Below are positions 1 through 8,323 of a DNA stretch of 64,000 nucleotides, piece by piece. Source of the stretch: Phyllobacterium brassicacearum (GTDB taxonomy: Bacteria; Pseudomonadota; Alphaproteobacteria; Rhizobiales; Rhizobiaceae); the NCBI RefSeq assembly GCF_003010955.1, contig NZ_PGGO01000006.1, positions 1 to 64,000 on the forward strand. The letters run 5' to 3'. Made by a program: the position numbers and the translations under genes. Positions within the stretch are counted from its first letter, which is position 1; each line of letters begins with the position of its first letter. The notes under the pieces were generated by a model, which saw only the letters and a list, made by a program, of their open reading frames with translations, did not search any database and had not been told where the DNA came from.

Positions 1-39
1 CTTTGACGTATCCATACCAATTCGGATAATCTGGTCCAC
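1..39 (-). mobile_element. IS110-family transposase, first 13 codons (cut by window edge)
   Basis: Read on the minus strand, a GTG codon at 39-37 follows a GGAG Shine-Dalgarno core at 50-47 with a 7-base gap. The codons spell M-D-Q-I-I-R-I-G-M-D-T-S-K. This resembles the start of IS110/IS1111 transposases, where a hydrophobic strand leads to the first acidic residue of the RuvC-like DEDD catalytic domain (here the D of GMDTSK). Only the 5' end is in the window, so whether the element is intact cannot be judged. The family call rests on N-terminal pattern recognition from 13 residues. Confidence 0.6.
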
Positions 40-328
40 GGACGGTCTCCTTCGATTGAGCTTTCAACGAACTCATTCTGGCACATTTGATGCCGTTGGG
101 AGCCGTCCACCCCAACACGGGAAGGACAGCCATAGAATAAACGAGGTTTTCGAGACGTGGATAAGTGGCTGTGGATATTCTTGATTTGTACGATGATTAG
201 CCGATGAAAGGCTATAATATCCTTATGCCTTGGCACCGTCTGCCAACTCGAACGCTGATTTCAATGCCGCTATTTTGACGACCGCAATCATCCAGTTTTG
301 AACTGGATTCCATGCGAAAGGATCAATA
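40..328. other. Region between the IS110 start and the first gene; probable IS end
   Basis: No convincing gene is visible in this stretch. It should contain the terminal sequence of the IS110-type element, because these elements usually leave only a short non-coding end upstream of the transposase. IS110 elements generally lack long terminal inverted repeats and I cannot place the boundary from one side. The AT-rich part around 160-230 could carry promoters in either direction, but no box is good enough to name. Confidence 0.35.
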
Positions 329-526
329 ATGTTTCGTGGTCGGGGTTTTCAGTATTCCACTGTCAGGGTCCAAGCAGATGCTTCATTGAAGCCATCGAAA
401 CAGACCCCGGTCTTGCTGCGTGGCAGGAAACAGAGGCTGCTTGCGGCAATTTATCCAAGTCTTGTTCTTGCCATGGGCGTTGCGGCCGCCGGTATTGCCG
501 TCATGACCCTCGGAATGCTGGGATAA
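329..526 (+). CDS. Small single-pass membrane protein, unknown function
   Basis: A 65-residue frame has a basic N-terminal half (about ten Arg/Lys in the first 38 residues) followed by one hydrophobic segment at about 40-63 (AIYPSLVLAMGVAAAGIAVM), which would place the C-terminus at or in the membrane. A GAAAGGA ribosome-binding site lies 7 bases before the ATG, the main reason to believe it is translated. An overlapping frame at 298-585 lacks such a site and has no protein-like pattern. It lies 55 bases before the thiamine pyrophosphokinase gene. No family recognised. Confidence 0.45.
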   Translation: MFRGRGFQYSTVRVQADASLKPSKQTPVLLRGRKQRLLAAIYPSLVLAMGVAAAGIAVMTLGMLG

Positions 527-581
527 CCGCAATCGGGCCTCAAAGCTATGCGGCTGAGCATGCCCATGCTATGGGCGCATT

Positions 582-1226
582 ATGAGCAAGTTCGTTATTC
601 TTCTCGGTGGAACCGTTCACGTCACAAATCGCCTCCGGCAACTTGTCGCCGGGGCGCGGGTTCTTGCGGCCGATGGAGGGATCGCGCACGCCGAAGCGCT
701 GGGCCTCATGCCCGAACTCTGGCTTGGCGATTTCGACTCGAGCTCGCCCGAACTCGACGAAAAATACGCTGATGTGCCGCGTTCGGTTTTTCCGGCCGCT
801 AAAGACATGACCGATGGTGAACTCGCGCTGAATGAGGCTTACCGGCTTGGGGCGACCGAGGTTGTCCTGTGCGGGGCTTTCGGGGGTGCTCGCACCGATC
901 ACACGCTGCTGCACCTGACAATGGCGACGGCCTACGCGGCGAAAGGTCGAAAGCTTATTCTGTCCAGCGGCACCGAGGAGGCGCACCCGCTGGTCGCGGG
1001 CACCTATGACTTCGATTTTGCCGAGGGCACGCTTTTCAGCATTGTTGCTTTTTCGCAATTGTCCGGGCTTTTTATCGAAGGTGCTCGCTGGCCGCTGGAA
1101 AATATGGAACTTTCTTTCGGCTCATCACTTACAGTATCGAATGCCGTGTGTGGAAATCTCCACGTATCGCTCCATTCGGGTAAAGCGATCCTGATTGCTG
1201 CCCCGCAAATGGTCCAGCGCTTGTAA
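582..1226 (+). CDS. thiN: Thiamine pyrophosphokinase (thiamine diphosphokinase)
   Basis: This enzyme transfers pyrophosphate from ATP to thiamine, giving thiamine diphosphate, the cofactor of transketolase and keto-acid dehydrogenases. At 214 residues it has the normal family length. Visible signatures are ADGG at 30-33, GDFDS at 49-53, the acidic KDMTD around 74-78 and GAFGGARTDHTL at 98-109, all part of the TPK catalytic domain that binds Mg-ATP. The C-terminal third is the thiamine-binding beta-sandwich. No THI-box riboswitch is visible upstream, so thiamine-dependent control at this site is not supported. It is cytoplasmic and appears to be a single-gene unit. A thiamine-dependent transketolase lies 4 kb downstream. 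Confidence 0.93.
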   Translation: MSKFVILLGGTVHVTNRLRQLVAGARVLAADGGIAHAEALGLMPELWLGDFDSSSPELDEKYADVPRSVFPAAKDMTDGELALNEAYRLGATEVVLCGAFGGARTDHTLLHLTMATAYAAKGRKLILSSGTEEAHPLVAGTYDFDFAEGTLFSIVAFSQLSGLFIEGARWPLENMELSFGSSLTVSNAVCGNLHVSLHSGKAILIAAPQMVQRL

Positions 1227-1308
1227 AACATGACTGGAAGTGCAATGTTGCGGTACAGCATTGGGGACGCAAGCTGGTGAGTTTAGTTTTGAAACGGAGA
1301 GGTGTTCC

Positions 1309-1596
1309 ATGTTGAAAAGTTTGTCCACGATAGCAGTTGCGGGGCTTTTAGCTTTCTCGGTGGCCGGTTGCACAACCAGCGATCAGCGCGTTGCTGGTTA
1401 TGGCATCGGTGGTGCCGCATTGGGCGCATTGGCCGGCGGTGCTATTGACGGAGGCAAAGGCGCCCTGGCGGGCGCCGCAATCGGTGGTGCTGGTGGTGCG
1501 CTCGTTGGTGCCGCAACCAATCCTCGCCCCAGCAGCGGCTATTGCACTTATCAAAATCGCTATGGCGAGCGTTACAGGGCTCCTTGCCGGTATTAA
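1309..1596 (+). CDS. Glycine-zipper lipoprotein
   Basis: 95 residues. An N-terminal hydrophobic signal ends in a lipobox (SVAGC, Cys at 21), so the mature protein is probably lipid-anchored. Behind it is a glycine-zipper stretch (repeated GxxxG/AxxxG, about 28-70) as in the 17-kDa antigen/SlyB-type family, and a short tail with two cysteines (YCTYQNRYGERYRAPCRY). The start at 1309 is chosen over upstream in-frame codons because GGAGAGG lies just before it and the signal sequence then starts at residue 1. The next gene down encodes a paralogue of the same design. Glycine-zipper lipoproteins usually affect outer-membrane integrity; the specific role is unknown. Confidence 0.85.
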   Translation: MLKSLSTIAVAGLLAFSVAGCTTSDQRVAGYGIGGAALGALAGGAIDGGKGALAGAAIGGAGGALVGAATNPRPSSGYCTYQNRYGERYRAPCRY

Positions 1597-1620
1597 CATT
1601 CAAAATCAAGAGCATGAGAG

Positions 1621-1650
1621 ACAGGCCGGAATTTCCGGCCTGTTTGTTTG
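1621..1650 (+). terminator. Intrinsic terminator after the first lipoprotein gene
   Basis: A perfect 9-bp inverted repeat (ACAGGCCGG / CCGGCCTGT) with a 4-base loop is followed by TTGTTTG, about 25 bases after the stop codon. The stem is nearly the same as the one after the next gene. Confidence 0.8.
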
Positions 1651-1737
1651 AGTAATTTGTGGAACCGGAACGATCTTTCTTCTGCCGCATTAGGTAAGCA
1701 GGATTGCGCCGCACCATTATGATTGAGAGGATTTATT

Positions 1738-2103
1738 ATGAGATTTCGTCTTACCGCCGTAGCGGTTTCAGCGCTTCTGGCAGTATCGGTTGCCGGTTGT
1801 GCAACAAGTGAGCAGAATCAACGTGCCGGGACGGGCGCTTTGATTGGCGGCGGCGTTGGTGCGCTGGCCGGGCAGGCGCTCGGCCGCGATACAAAGAGCA
1901 CGATTGTCGGTGCTGCTGGTGGTGCGCTGCTGGGTGCTGCCGTCGGCACAGCGACGACGCCGCGGAGTGGCCAAGGTCAAAATCTGTGCCGCTATCAGCG
2001 CCGGGATGGCTCGATCTATACGGCCCCGTGCGAAGGCGATGGCGGTGGCGCCTATGGTAACGGTGGCTATAGCAGTGGTGGCGGCTACGGCGGCGGTTAC
2101 TGA
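1738..2103 (+). CDS. Glycine-zipper lipoprotein, paralogue with Gly/Tyr-rich tail
   Basis: 121 residues. The lipobox is VAGC (Cys at 21) after a short hydrophobic signal. A glycine-zipper segment (about 32-70) contains GALIGGGVGALAGQALG, and LCRYQRRDGSIYTAPC parallels the cysteine-bearing tail of the gene before it. The last 25 residues are almost only Gly, Ser and Tyr. The start at 1738 has GAGAGGA at good distance; a TTG at 1723 is in frame but lacks a site of its own. The pair probably arose by tandem duplication, each copy with its own terminator. Likely envelope-anchored; function unknown. Confidence 0.85.
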   Translation: MRFRLTAVAVSALLAVSVAGCATSEQNQRAGTGALIGGGVGALAGQALGRDTKSTIVGAAGGALLGAAVGTATTPRSGQGQNLCRYQRRDGSIYTAPCEGDGGGAYGNGGYSSGGGYGGGY

Positions 2104-2129
2104 CCGCGGCTTCACAGAGTTAATTTCGA

Positions 2130-2156
2130 ACAGGCCGGAGTTTCCGGCCTGTTTCA
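2130..2156 (+). terminator. Intrinsic terminator after the second lipoprotein gene
   Basis: ACAGGCCGG and CCGGCCTGT form a perfect stem with a 4-base loop (AGTT) followed by a short T-rich stretch. It matches the hairpin at 1621, consistent with duplication of gene plus terminator. Confidence 0.8.
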
Positions 2157-2242
2157 TTTGACAGCGGCGATATTCTCGCCGACAAGGCCGCATTCGGTGC
2201 CCCTCCCGATCGTTGCTCTTACGTCCAGAACTGTATATTTCC

Positions 2243-4060
2243 ATGGCTCCACCTCTTCTCCGCCTCGACCAGATTGCCTTGACATTTGGCGGTACGCCGC
2301 TCTTGAGCGATGCCGCCATTTCCGTCAGCGAGGGCGACCGCATTGCGCTCGTCGGTCGCAATGGGTCAGGCAAATCCACGCTTTTGAAAATTGCGGCCGG
2401 TTTCGTGACGGTGACCGACGGCGAAGTTTTCAAACATCCCGGGGTAACGGTGCGCTACCTCGCCCAGGCACCCGACATGGACGGCTTTGCCAATGTCCGT
2501 GAGTATGTTGAAGCAGGGCTGGGGCCCGCCGACGACCTCTATCGGGTCAGCTATCTGCTCGAACATCTCGGCCTGACCGGCGAGGAAAAACCCGACAGTC
2601 TTTCTGGTGGCGAGACGCGCCGTGCTGCACTGGCCAAGGTTCTCGCGCCCCAGCCCGACATTCTGCTGCTCGACGAACCGACAAACCATCTGGACCTGAC
2701 CACAATCGAGTGGCTGGAGGGTGAGCTACGCCAGATCCGCTCTGCCATCGCGGTGATCTCGCATGACCGGCGGTTTCTTGAGAATGTCAGCCGCTCGACG
2801 ATATGGCTCGACCGCGGTGTCACCAAACGCCTCGACCAGGGATTTGGCGCTTTTGAGGAATGGCGCGACAAGGTCCTTGAAGAGGAAGAGCGCGACCTGC
2901 ACAAGCTTGGCCGCCAGATCGTGCGCGAGGAACATTGGCTGCGCTATGGTGTGACGGCGCGACGCAAGCGCAATATGCGCCGGCTCGGCGAGTTGCAGTC
3001 GATGCGCAGTGAGTTCCGCAATCATCGCGGAGCACAGGGTAAGGCCGTGCTGAAGGCCAGCGACGCGAAGGAGTCCGGCAAGCTGGTGATCGAAGCCGAA
3101 CACCTCGTCAAAGCCTATGACGGCCGGGTGCTGGTCAACGATTTCTCCGCGCGGATCCAGCGCGGCAACTGTGTCGGATTTGTCGGTCCGAACGGTGCCG
3201 GAAAGACAACGCTCCTGTCGATGCTGACCGGGCTGCTTGCGCCGGACAGTGGTTTCGTCAAGCTCGGCACCAATCTCGAGATCGCCATCCTCGACCAGAG
3301 GCGCGACAGCCTCAATCCGGAGCAAACATTGTCGGATTATCTGACGGATGGACGCGGCGAGAACGTGATCGTCAATGGCGAACAGCGTCACGTCGCCTCC
3401 TATATGAAGGACTTCCTGTTCCAGCCGGAGCAGTTGCGCACGCCCATCCGTGAACTCTCCGGCGGTGAAAGGGCCCGGCTGATGCTGGCGCGGGTTCTGG
3501 CACGCCCGGCCAATCTCCTCGTCCTCGACGAGCCGACCAACGACCTCGACATGGAGACACTCGACCTTCTGCAGGAACTGGTAGCAGGTTTCGCCGGCAC
3601 AGTTCTCCTCGTCAGCCATGACCGCGATTTTCTTGACCGGACGGTGACATCAGTCATAGCGCCGGAAGGCGATGGGCGCTGGCTGGAGTACGCCGGTGGC
3701 TATACGGACATGCTGGCGCAGCGCAAAGAGGCGCTGACAACGCGCAAGGATTTGAAGGCCGCCAAGCCACAGACAGCTGCCGGTGCTCAAGCGGAGAAAA
3801 CCGCGGCGCAGCGTGAGGAAAAACGCAAGCTTTCCTACAAGCAGAAATTCGCACTTGAAACCCTGCCGGCAAAAATCGAGATCTTGCACGCAGAGATTGC
3901 TGCGCTTGAGACAAAGCTCGCCGACCCGGAATTCTTTACTAAGAACGCCGCGCTGTTCAACAAGACGGTCGAGGAAATCGGCAAGAAGCGGCACAGCCTC
4001 GAGACGTTTGAGCATGAATGGCTCGAGCTGGAAATGCTGCGCGAGGAAATCGAAGGCTAG
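2243..4060 (+). CDS. uup: ABC-F family ATPase, Uup-like
   Basis: A soluble protein with two ATP-binding cassettes and no membrane segments. The first Walker A is GRNGSGKST (38-46), followed by an LSGGE signature and Walker B LLLDEPTNHLD. The second cassette has GPNGAGKTT, LSGGERARL and LVLDEPTNDLD. A charged linker joins them, and the C-terminal 80 residues form a Lys/Glu-rich coiled coil (KQKFALETLPAKIEILHAEI) as in Uup, which binds DNA or ribosomes. ABC-F proteins act on the ribosome; Uup also affects precise excision and replication intermediates. The start at 2243 (MAPPLLRLDQ) matches the family better than the codon 30 bases upstream. The stop overlaps the stop of convergent zapA by 4 bases. 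Confidence 0.88.
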   Translation: MAPPLLRLDQIALTFGGTPLLSDAAISVSEGDRIALVGRNGSGKSTLLKIAAGFVTVTDGEVFKHPGVTVRYLAQAPDMDGFANVREYVEAGLGPADDLYRVSYLLEHLGLTGEEKPDSLSGGETRRAALAKVLAPQPDILLLDEPTNHLDLTTIEWLEGELRQIRSAIAVISHDRRFLENVSRSTIWLDRGVTKRLDQGFGAFEEWRDKVLEEEERDLHKLGRQIVREEHWLRYGVTARRKRNMRRLGELQSMRSEFRNHRGAQGKAVLKASDAKESGKLVIEAEHLVKAYDGRVLVNDFSARIQRGNCVGFVGPNGAGKTTLLSMLTGLLAPDSGFVKLGTNLEIAILDQRRDSLNPEQTLSDYLTDGRGENVIVNGEQRHVASYMKDFLFQPEQLRTPIRELSGGERARLMLARVLARPANLLVLDEPTNDLDMETLDLLQELVAGFAGTVLLVSHDRDFLDRTVTSVIAPEGDGRWLEYAGGYTDMLAQRKEALTTRKDLKAAKPQTAAGAQAEKTAAQREEKRKLSYKQKFALETLPAKIEILHAEIAALETKLADPEFFTKNAALFNKTVEEIGKKRHSLETFEHEWLELEMLREEIEG

Positions 4061-4422
4061 TTCGTCTTTGGCGCGAGCCTGGTTGCAAGCGTTTCAATAC
4101 GGGTCGTCACCTCGGAGAGGACGCCGGTGACCGCGGCGTCGTTCTTGTCTGCCTTGGCCAAGGCCTCGTCGCGGCTCTTGCGCAGCGCATCCGCTTCGTT
4201 TTCGAGACCCTTCAGCCGCATCTGCAGTTCGTTGAGCTCGTCCATGACCATGATGCCCGCCATGACCGTGATGCGCAGATCGCCGATCTCGCCAAACGAT
4301 GATTTGAGATGCGTCACATAGCGGTCGAAGCGCTCGGCGAGGCCGGTCAGATGCTGTTCCTGGCCTTCGTCGCAGGCCATTCTGTAGGCTTTGCCATCAA
4401 TGGTAACGGTTACAGTGGCCAT
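4057..4422 (-). CDS. zapA: Cell division protein ZapA
   Basis: 121 residues beginning MATVTVTIDGKAYRMACDEGQEQHL, the typical ZapA globular head that contacts FtsZ. It is followed by RITVMAGIMVMDELNEL and a long coiled coil (about 65-110) through which ZapA dimers and tetramers form. ZapA bundles FtsZ protofilaments at the septum. It is transcribed after the DUF4164 gene (75 bases apart), an order common in alphaproteobacteria. The 6S RNA gene often found behind zapA cannot be here, because its 3' end overlaps the convergent ABC-F gene. Confidence 0.9.
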   Translation of the reverse strand: MATVTVTIDGKAYRMACDEGQEQHLTGLAERFDRYVTHLKSSFGEIGDLRITVMAGIMVMDELNELQMRLKGLENEADALRKSRDEALAKADKNDAAVTGVLSEVTTRIETLATRLAPKTN

Positions 4423-4440
4423 GGCTTGTCTCTTTCCAGT

Positions 4441-4496
4441 CTAGCTCTTTGTTTTGTCGCATTCCCTGATGGAAAACCGCTTCATACTGGCAATGC
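4441..4496 (+). repeat. Degenerate rhizobial intergenic repeat, copy A
   Basis: This stretch shares a core (CTCTTTGTTTTG...GCATTCC..ATGGAAAACCGCTTC.....GCAATGCT) with copies at 23261-23336 and 30491-30565. It fills almost the whole gap between the DUF4164 and zapA genes and is the most diverged and shortest of the three copies. Such elements can fold when transcribed. Confidence 0.6.
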
Positions 4497-4769
4497 TTAC
4501 CGATCAAGCACCGTACGGATGGATTCCATCGCGGCCACAAGACGGCGCGAGACTTCCTTGTTTGCGGCTTCCAGGCGTTCTGCCCGTCCTTCCGACGCAT
4601 CGAGTTCCTGGGCCAGCTTGCGCCGGTCCATATTCATGCGCTGGACCTCTTCCTCGGCTTCGGCAAAATCGCCCTCGTGTTCCAGGCGCATTTCAACCGC
4701 ATCCTCAAGGAGGGCCAGTGCTTTTCCCAATCTTTCAAGAACCTGTTTGAGGGTGGCTTCCGATGCCAT
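4497..4769 (-). CDS. DUF4164 coiled-coil protein
   Basis: 90 residues, almost entirely heptad-like and charged (EDAVEMRLEHEGDFAEAEEEVQRM), predicting one long alpha-helical coiled coil without signal or membrane segment. It matches DUF4164 proteins that precede zapA in Rhizobiales. The ATG at 4769 is preferred; a TTG two codons upstream is the alternative, since the AGGGGA site could serve either. Next to zapA it is plausibly a division-associated coiled coil, by context only. Confidence 0.75.
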   Translation of the reverse strand: MASEATLKQVLERLGKALALLEDAVEMRLEHEGDFAEAEEEVQRMNMDRRKLAQELDASEGRAERLEAANKEVSRRLVAAMESIRTVLDR

Positions 4770-4951
4770 TTTCAACGTTTCCCCTATGTGTCTCTCTTTT
4801 AAGCGAATCGCAAAAAGAAGAACAGCTTATGGCCGGAAGTCTAGAGGTTGCATCAACGTTGCGTCAATCAATCAGCATTGTCATCGTTCAGTCATGCACC
4901 GATAATAATCCTGTGCGACGAAAGAAGGGTTTTTCCGCCGGTCCCAAATTG

Positions 4952-4973
4952 GCCTAGGTTTTGCCTAGGTTTT
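4952..4973 (+). repeat. 11-bp tandem repeat upstream of tkt
   Basis: The unit GCCTAGGTTTT occurs twice back to back, directly before a TTGACT -35-like box. CCTAGG inside each unit is itself a 6-bp palindrome. Placement beside the promoter suggests an operator, with two sites one helical turn apart. No other copy was noticed in the window. Confidence 0.7.
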
Positions 4974-4974
4974 G

Positions 4975-5002
4975 TTGACTCCCTGATGACACCTGCTATG
5001 TG
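4975..5002 (+). promoter_or_regulatory. Candidate tkt promoter
   Basis: TTGACT at 4975-4980 and TATGTG at 4997-5002 are 16 bases apart, preceded by TGC as a partial extended -10. This would start transcription near 5009, about 65 bases before the transketolase ATG. The rest of 4770-5075 (306 bases) holds no gene I can support; an upstream in-frame extension of tkt from 4848 would run through this promoter and is not credible. Confidence 0.5.
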
Positions 5003-5075
5003 TCGCGTGCCTTTTGGATTTTGTCTGACCGGCTTCCAGAAACGGCATCTCCTCATCCCTCGAAAGACGGTAACC

Positions 5076-7061
5076 ATGACCAATTCTGAAAAATCCAACC
5101 AAATGGCCAATGCAATCCGCTTCTTGTCGGCGGAAGCAGTGGAGAAAGCCAATTCCGGACACCCGGGTCTTCCGATGGGCGCAGCTGACATTGCGACCGT
5201 GCTCTTTACCCGCTTCCTCAAATTCGATCCCAAGGCCCCTCACTGGCCGGACCGCGATCGTTTCGTGCTCTCCGCCGGTCATGGCTCGATGCTGCTCTAT
5301 TCGTTGCTGTATCTCACCGGCTACGAAGACATGACCATCGAAGAAATCAAGAATTTCCGCCAGCTTGGCTCGCGGACGGCCGGTCACCCGGAATATGGCC
5401 ACGCCTCCGGTATCGAAACGACGACGGGTCCGCTGGGCCAGGGGCTTGCCAACTCCGTGGGTATGGCGCTGTCCGAGCGCATCATGAATGCGCATTTCGG
5501 TGATGACCTCGTCAATCATTACACCTATGTCATCGCCGGCGATGGCTGCCTGATGGAAGGTATAAGTCAGGAAGCGATCGCGCTGGCCGGTCATCTCAAG
5601 CTGAACAAGCTCATCGTTTTCTGGGATGACAATCACATCTCCATCGATGGTCCGGTTTCACTTTCCGACAATACGGACCAGTGCGCACGCGTCGAGGCTT
5701 CGGGCTGGAATTCGCAGCGCGTTGACGGCCATGACCAGGATGCGATTGCTGCTGCAATCGAGACGGCGCACAAATCCGACAAGCCGACGCTGATCGCCTG
5801 CAAGACAACAATCGGTTTCGGTGCACCGACCAAGGCTGGCACGAACAAGGTACACGGTTCGCCGCTCGGGGCAGAGGAACTCGCCGGCGCTCGCAAGGCG
5901 CTTGGCTGGACATCGGAACCCTTCGTCGTTCCGGCAGACATTCTCGACGCCTGGCGCAGTGCGGGTCAGCGTTCCGCAGGGGATCATGCAGCATGGACGC
6001 AGCGTCTTGAAGCCAAGGATATCAATACCCGTTCGGAGTTCGTACGCCGTATTCGCGGTGATCTGCCCGGCAATTTTGAAGAGGCGATCATCGCCTACAA
6101 GAAAAAGCTCTCCGAGGACAAGCCGAAAGTGGCTACACGCAAGGCCTCCGAGATGGCGCTCGAGGTCATCAATGGCGTTTTAGCCGAGACGATCGGCGGT
6201 TCCGCTGACCTGACTGGCTCCAACAATACGAAGACCAGCCAGACCCAGAACATCACGCCTGAGGACTATGGTCAGCGTTATGTTCATTATGGCATTCGCG
6301 AACATGGCATGGCTGCAGCGATGAACGGCATGGCGCTGCATGGTGGCCTGATCCCCTATTCGGGCACGTTCTTGACCTTCTCGGACTATGCGCGCGGCGC
6401 GATGCGTCTTACGAGCCTGATGGGTATCCGGGTGATTTATGTGATGACCCATGACTCGATCGGTCTTGGCGAAGACGGCCCGACGCATCAGCCGGTCGAG
6501 CATCTGGCGGCATTGCGTGCTATCCCGAACAATTATGTGTTCCGCCCGGCCGACGTTGTCGAGACGGCCGAGTGCTGGGAACTGGCGCTCAAGTCGCGCA
6601 AGACGCCATCGACGATTGCGCTGACACGCCAGAACCTGCCAACAGTCCGGGCGGAGCATACCGACGAGAACAAGTGCGCCTATGGTGCTTACGAACTCGC
6701 AGCCGCAAGCGGCAAGGCGGAAGTCACGATCTTCGCGACTGGCTCGGAGGTCGAGATCGCTCTGAATGCCCGGACACAGCTTGAAGCAAATGGCCATCCG
6801 GCCAGCGTCGTTTCGGTTCCGTGCTTTGAGCTCTTCGAACAGCAGAGCGAGGAATACAAGCGTGCACTTATCGGCGATGCGCCGGTCAAGGTTGCAGTCG
6901 AAGCCGCCATTCGCCTTGGCTGGGACCGCTTCATCGGCCTCGACGGTATCTTTATCGGCATGACCGGTTTTGGCGCCAGCGGCCCGATTGAGGCCCTGTA
7001 CAAGCATTTCGGCATCACTGCGGACGCAATTGTCGCAGCGGCAGAAGGCAAGTTGAAATAA
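5076..7061 (+). CDS. tkt: Transketolase
   Basis: A 661-residue thiamine-diphosphate enzyme that moves two-carbon ketol units between sugar phosphates in the pentose phosphate pathway. The N-terminal ThDP-binding domain shows [34 protein letters not shown] and the cofactor motif [13 protein letters not shown]. The central Pyr domain contains [16 protein letters not shown] and the motif [24 protein letters not shown]. The C-terminal domain has [10 protein letters not shown]. Residue 1 is placed at 5076 ([28 protein letters not shown]...), which gives normal length. It is followed after 60 bases by gap, then pgk and fba on the same strand, the usual rhizobial central-carbon cluster. Confidence 0.97.
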   Translation: MTNSEKSNQMANAIRFLSAEAVEKANSGHPGLPMGAADIATVLFTRFLKFDPKAPHWPDRDRFVLSAGHGSMLLYSLLYLTGYEDMTIEEIKNFRQLGSRTAGHPEYGHASGIETTTGPLGQGLANSVGMALSERIMNAHFGDDLVNHYTYVIAGDGCLMEGISQEAIALAGHLKLNKLIVFWDDNHISIDGPVSLSDNTDQCARVEASGWNSQRVDGHDQDAIAAAIETAHKSDKPTLIACKTTIGFGAPTKAGTNKVHGSPLGAEELAGARKALGWTSEPFVVPADILDAWRSAGQRSAGDHAAWTQRLEAKDINTRSEFVRRIRGDLPGNFEEAIIAYKKKLSEDKPKVATRKASEMALEVINGVLAETIGGSADLTGSNNTKTSQTQNITPEDYGQRYVHYGIREHGMAAAMNGMALHGGLIPYSGTFLTFSDYARGAMRLTSLMGIRVIYVMTHDSIGLGEDGPTHQPVEHLAALRAIPNNYVFRPADVVETAECWELALKSRKTPSTIALTRQNLPTVRAEHTDENKCAYGAYELAAASGKAEVTIFATGSEVEIALNARTQLEANGHPASVVSVPCFELFEQQSEEYKRALIGDAPVKVAVEAAIRLGWDRFIGLDGIFIGMTGFGASGPIEALYKHFGITADAIVAAAEGKLK

Positions 7062-7121
7062 CCTCCAACATTCCAGCATAATCCAACCAAGGGCTCCAAG
7101 ATCCCCAAGGGAGAGACAGAA

Positions 7122-8129
7122 ATGACAGTTCGCGTTGCAATCAACGGATTTGGCCGTATCGGCCGCAATGTTCTTCGCGCCATCGTGGAATCCGGCCGCA
7201 CCGACATTGAGGTCGTAGCGATCAACGATCTCGGTCCGGTCGAGACCAATGCGCATCTGATGCGTTATGACAGTGTTCACGGCCGTTTCCCGGGAACAGT
7301 GACGGTTTCCGGCGATACGATCGATGTCGGCCGTGGTCCGATCAAGGTCACTGCGGTGCGCAATCCTGTTGAATTGCCGTGGAAAGAATTGAACGTCGAC
7401 ATCGCGCTTGAATGCACCGGCATTTTTACGGCACGCGACAAGGCGGCGGCTCACCTTGAAGCGGGCGCCAAGCGCGTGATCGTTTCGGCACCTGCCGAAG
7501 GCGCTGATCTCACGGTTGTTTTCGGCGTCAACGATCACAAGCTGACGAAGGAGCATATGGTCATTTCCAATGCTTCCTGCACCACGAACTGCCTTGCACC
7601 AGTTGCCTACGTATTGAACGATGCAGTCGGCATCGATCACGGCTTCATGACCACGATCCACAGCTACACCGGTGATCAGCCGACGCTGGATACGATGCAC
7701 AAGGATCTCTACCGCGGCCGCGCTGCGGCCCTGTCGATGATCCCGACCTCGACTGGCGCTGCCAAGGCTGTCGGCCTTGTTCTGCCGGAGCTCAACGGCA
7801 AGCTGGACGGGACTTCAATCCGCGTTCCGACTCCGAATGTTTCGGTCGTGGATTTCAAATTCATCGCCAAGAAGTCGACAACGGTTGCCGAGATCAATGA
7901 CGCCATCAAATCGGCGGCCAATGGCAAGCTGAAAGGCATTCTCGGCTATACGGACGAGCCGAATGTTTCGATCGACTTCAACCACGATCCGCATTCTTCC
8001 GTTTTCCATATCAGCCAGACCAAGGTCATGGAGGGCACGTTCGTGCGCGTTCTGTCGTGGTACGACAATGAATGGGGCTTCTCGAACCGCATGGGTGATA
8101 CGGCCGTGGCCTTCGGCAAGGTCATCTAA
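7122..8129 (+). CDS. gap: Glyceraldehyde-3-phosphate dehydrogenase, type I
   Basis: 335 residues. It oxidises glyceraldehyde-3-phosphate to 1,3-bisphosphoglycerate with NAD(P). The Rossmann motif is NGFGRIGRN (8-16), the coenzyme region AINDLG, and the catalytic cysteine lies in SNASCTTNC (Cys about 153). The C-terminal [13 protein letters not shown] is typical. AINDLG keeps the Asp usually linked to NAD preference. The ATG follows GGGAGAGACAGAA, a good binding site. It stands between tkt and pgk; a 180-base gap carrying a large inverted repeat separates it from pgk. Confidence 0.97.
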   Translation: MTVRVAINGFGRIGRNVLRAIVESGRTDIEVVAINDLGPVETNAHLMRYDSVHGRFPGTVTVSGDTIDVGRGPIKVTAVRNPVELPWKELNVDIALECTGIFTARDKAAAHLEAGAKRVIVSAPAEGADLTVVFGVNDHKLTKEHMVISNASCTTNCLAPVAYVLNDAVGIDHGFMTTIHSYTGDQPTLDTMHKDLYRGRAAALSMIPTSTGAAKAVGLVLPELNGKLDGTSIRVPTPNVSVVDFKFIAKKSTTVAEINDAIKSAANGKLKGILGYTDEPNVSIDFNHDPHSSVFHISQTKVMEGTFVRVLSWYDNEWGFSNRMGDTAVAFGKVI

Positions 8130-8153
8130 TCGGCATCAGCTGCTGATGCCGAT

Positions 8154-8280
8154 TATCTCTCCCCTTGTGGGAGAGAAAGCGATTCAGCATCTTAGCTCTT
8201 GCTAATTGCTACAAATCGCAAGTGAGGGGATACTGAACGTTCTTCGGAAATCCCCTCTTCCCCACAAGGGGGAGATAAGC
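8154..8280. repeat. Large inverted intergenic repeat between gap and pgk
   Basis: The outer arms ATCTCTCCCCTTGTGGGAGAG (8154-8174) and CTTCCCCACAAGGGGGAGAT (about 8260-8279) are near-perfect complements about 85 bases apart. An inner arm pair is visible too (CGATTCAGCATC against GATACTGAACG with mismatches). Mosaic palindromic elements with CCCCTTGTGGG ends are common in rhizobial intergenic DNA. In the transcript this could fold into a long hairpin, insulating or stabilising gap mRNA relative to pgk. Confidence 0.75.
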
Positions 8281-8323
8281 GCGGCACTGTTTGTGCTAGC
8301 CATTTCAAATGAGGGTGATGACG

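Noticed and set aside
582-1226. Possible THI-box control of thiamine pyrophosphokinase
   Set aside because: No CUGAGA or ACCUGA-type THI elements are visible in 527-581 or just before.
1661-1690. GGAAC boxes as an EcfG-type general-stress promoter before the second lipoprotein gene
   Set aside because: No CGTT-type -10 is found at 16-17 bases from either GGAAC.
4395-4415. GGTAACGGTTACAG inside zapA resembling the TACGTAAC motif
   Set aside because: It lies in coding sequence for the conserved TVTVTI start of ZapA, lacks the TACGTA part, and is best explained by codons.
4848-5075. N-terminal extension of transketolase
   Set aside because: It would run through the tandem repeat and promoter and add 76 residues unlike any transketolase; 5076 gives the family start.
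6180-7700. 506-residue minus-strand frame across tkt and gap
   Set aside because: It covers parts of two certain genes and has no domain pattern.
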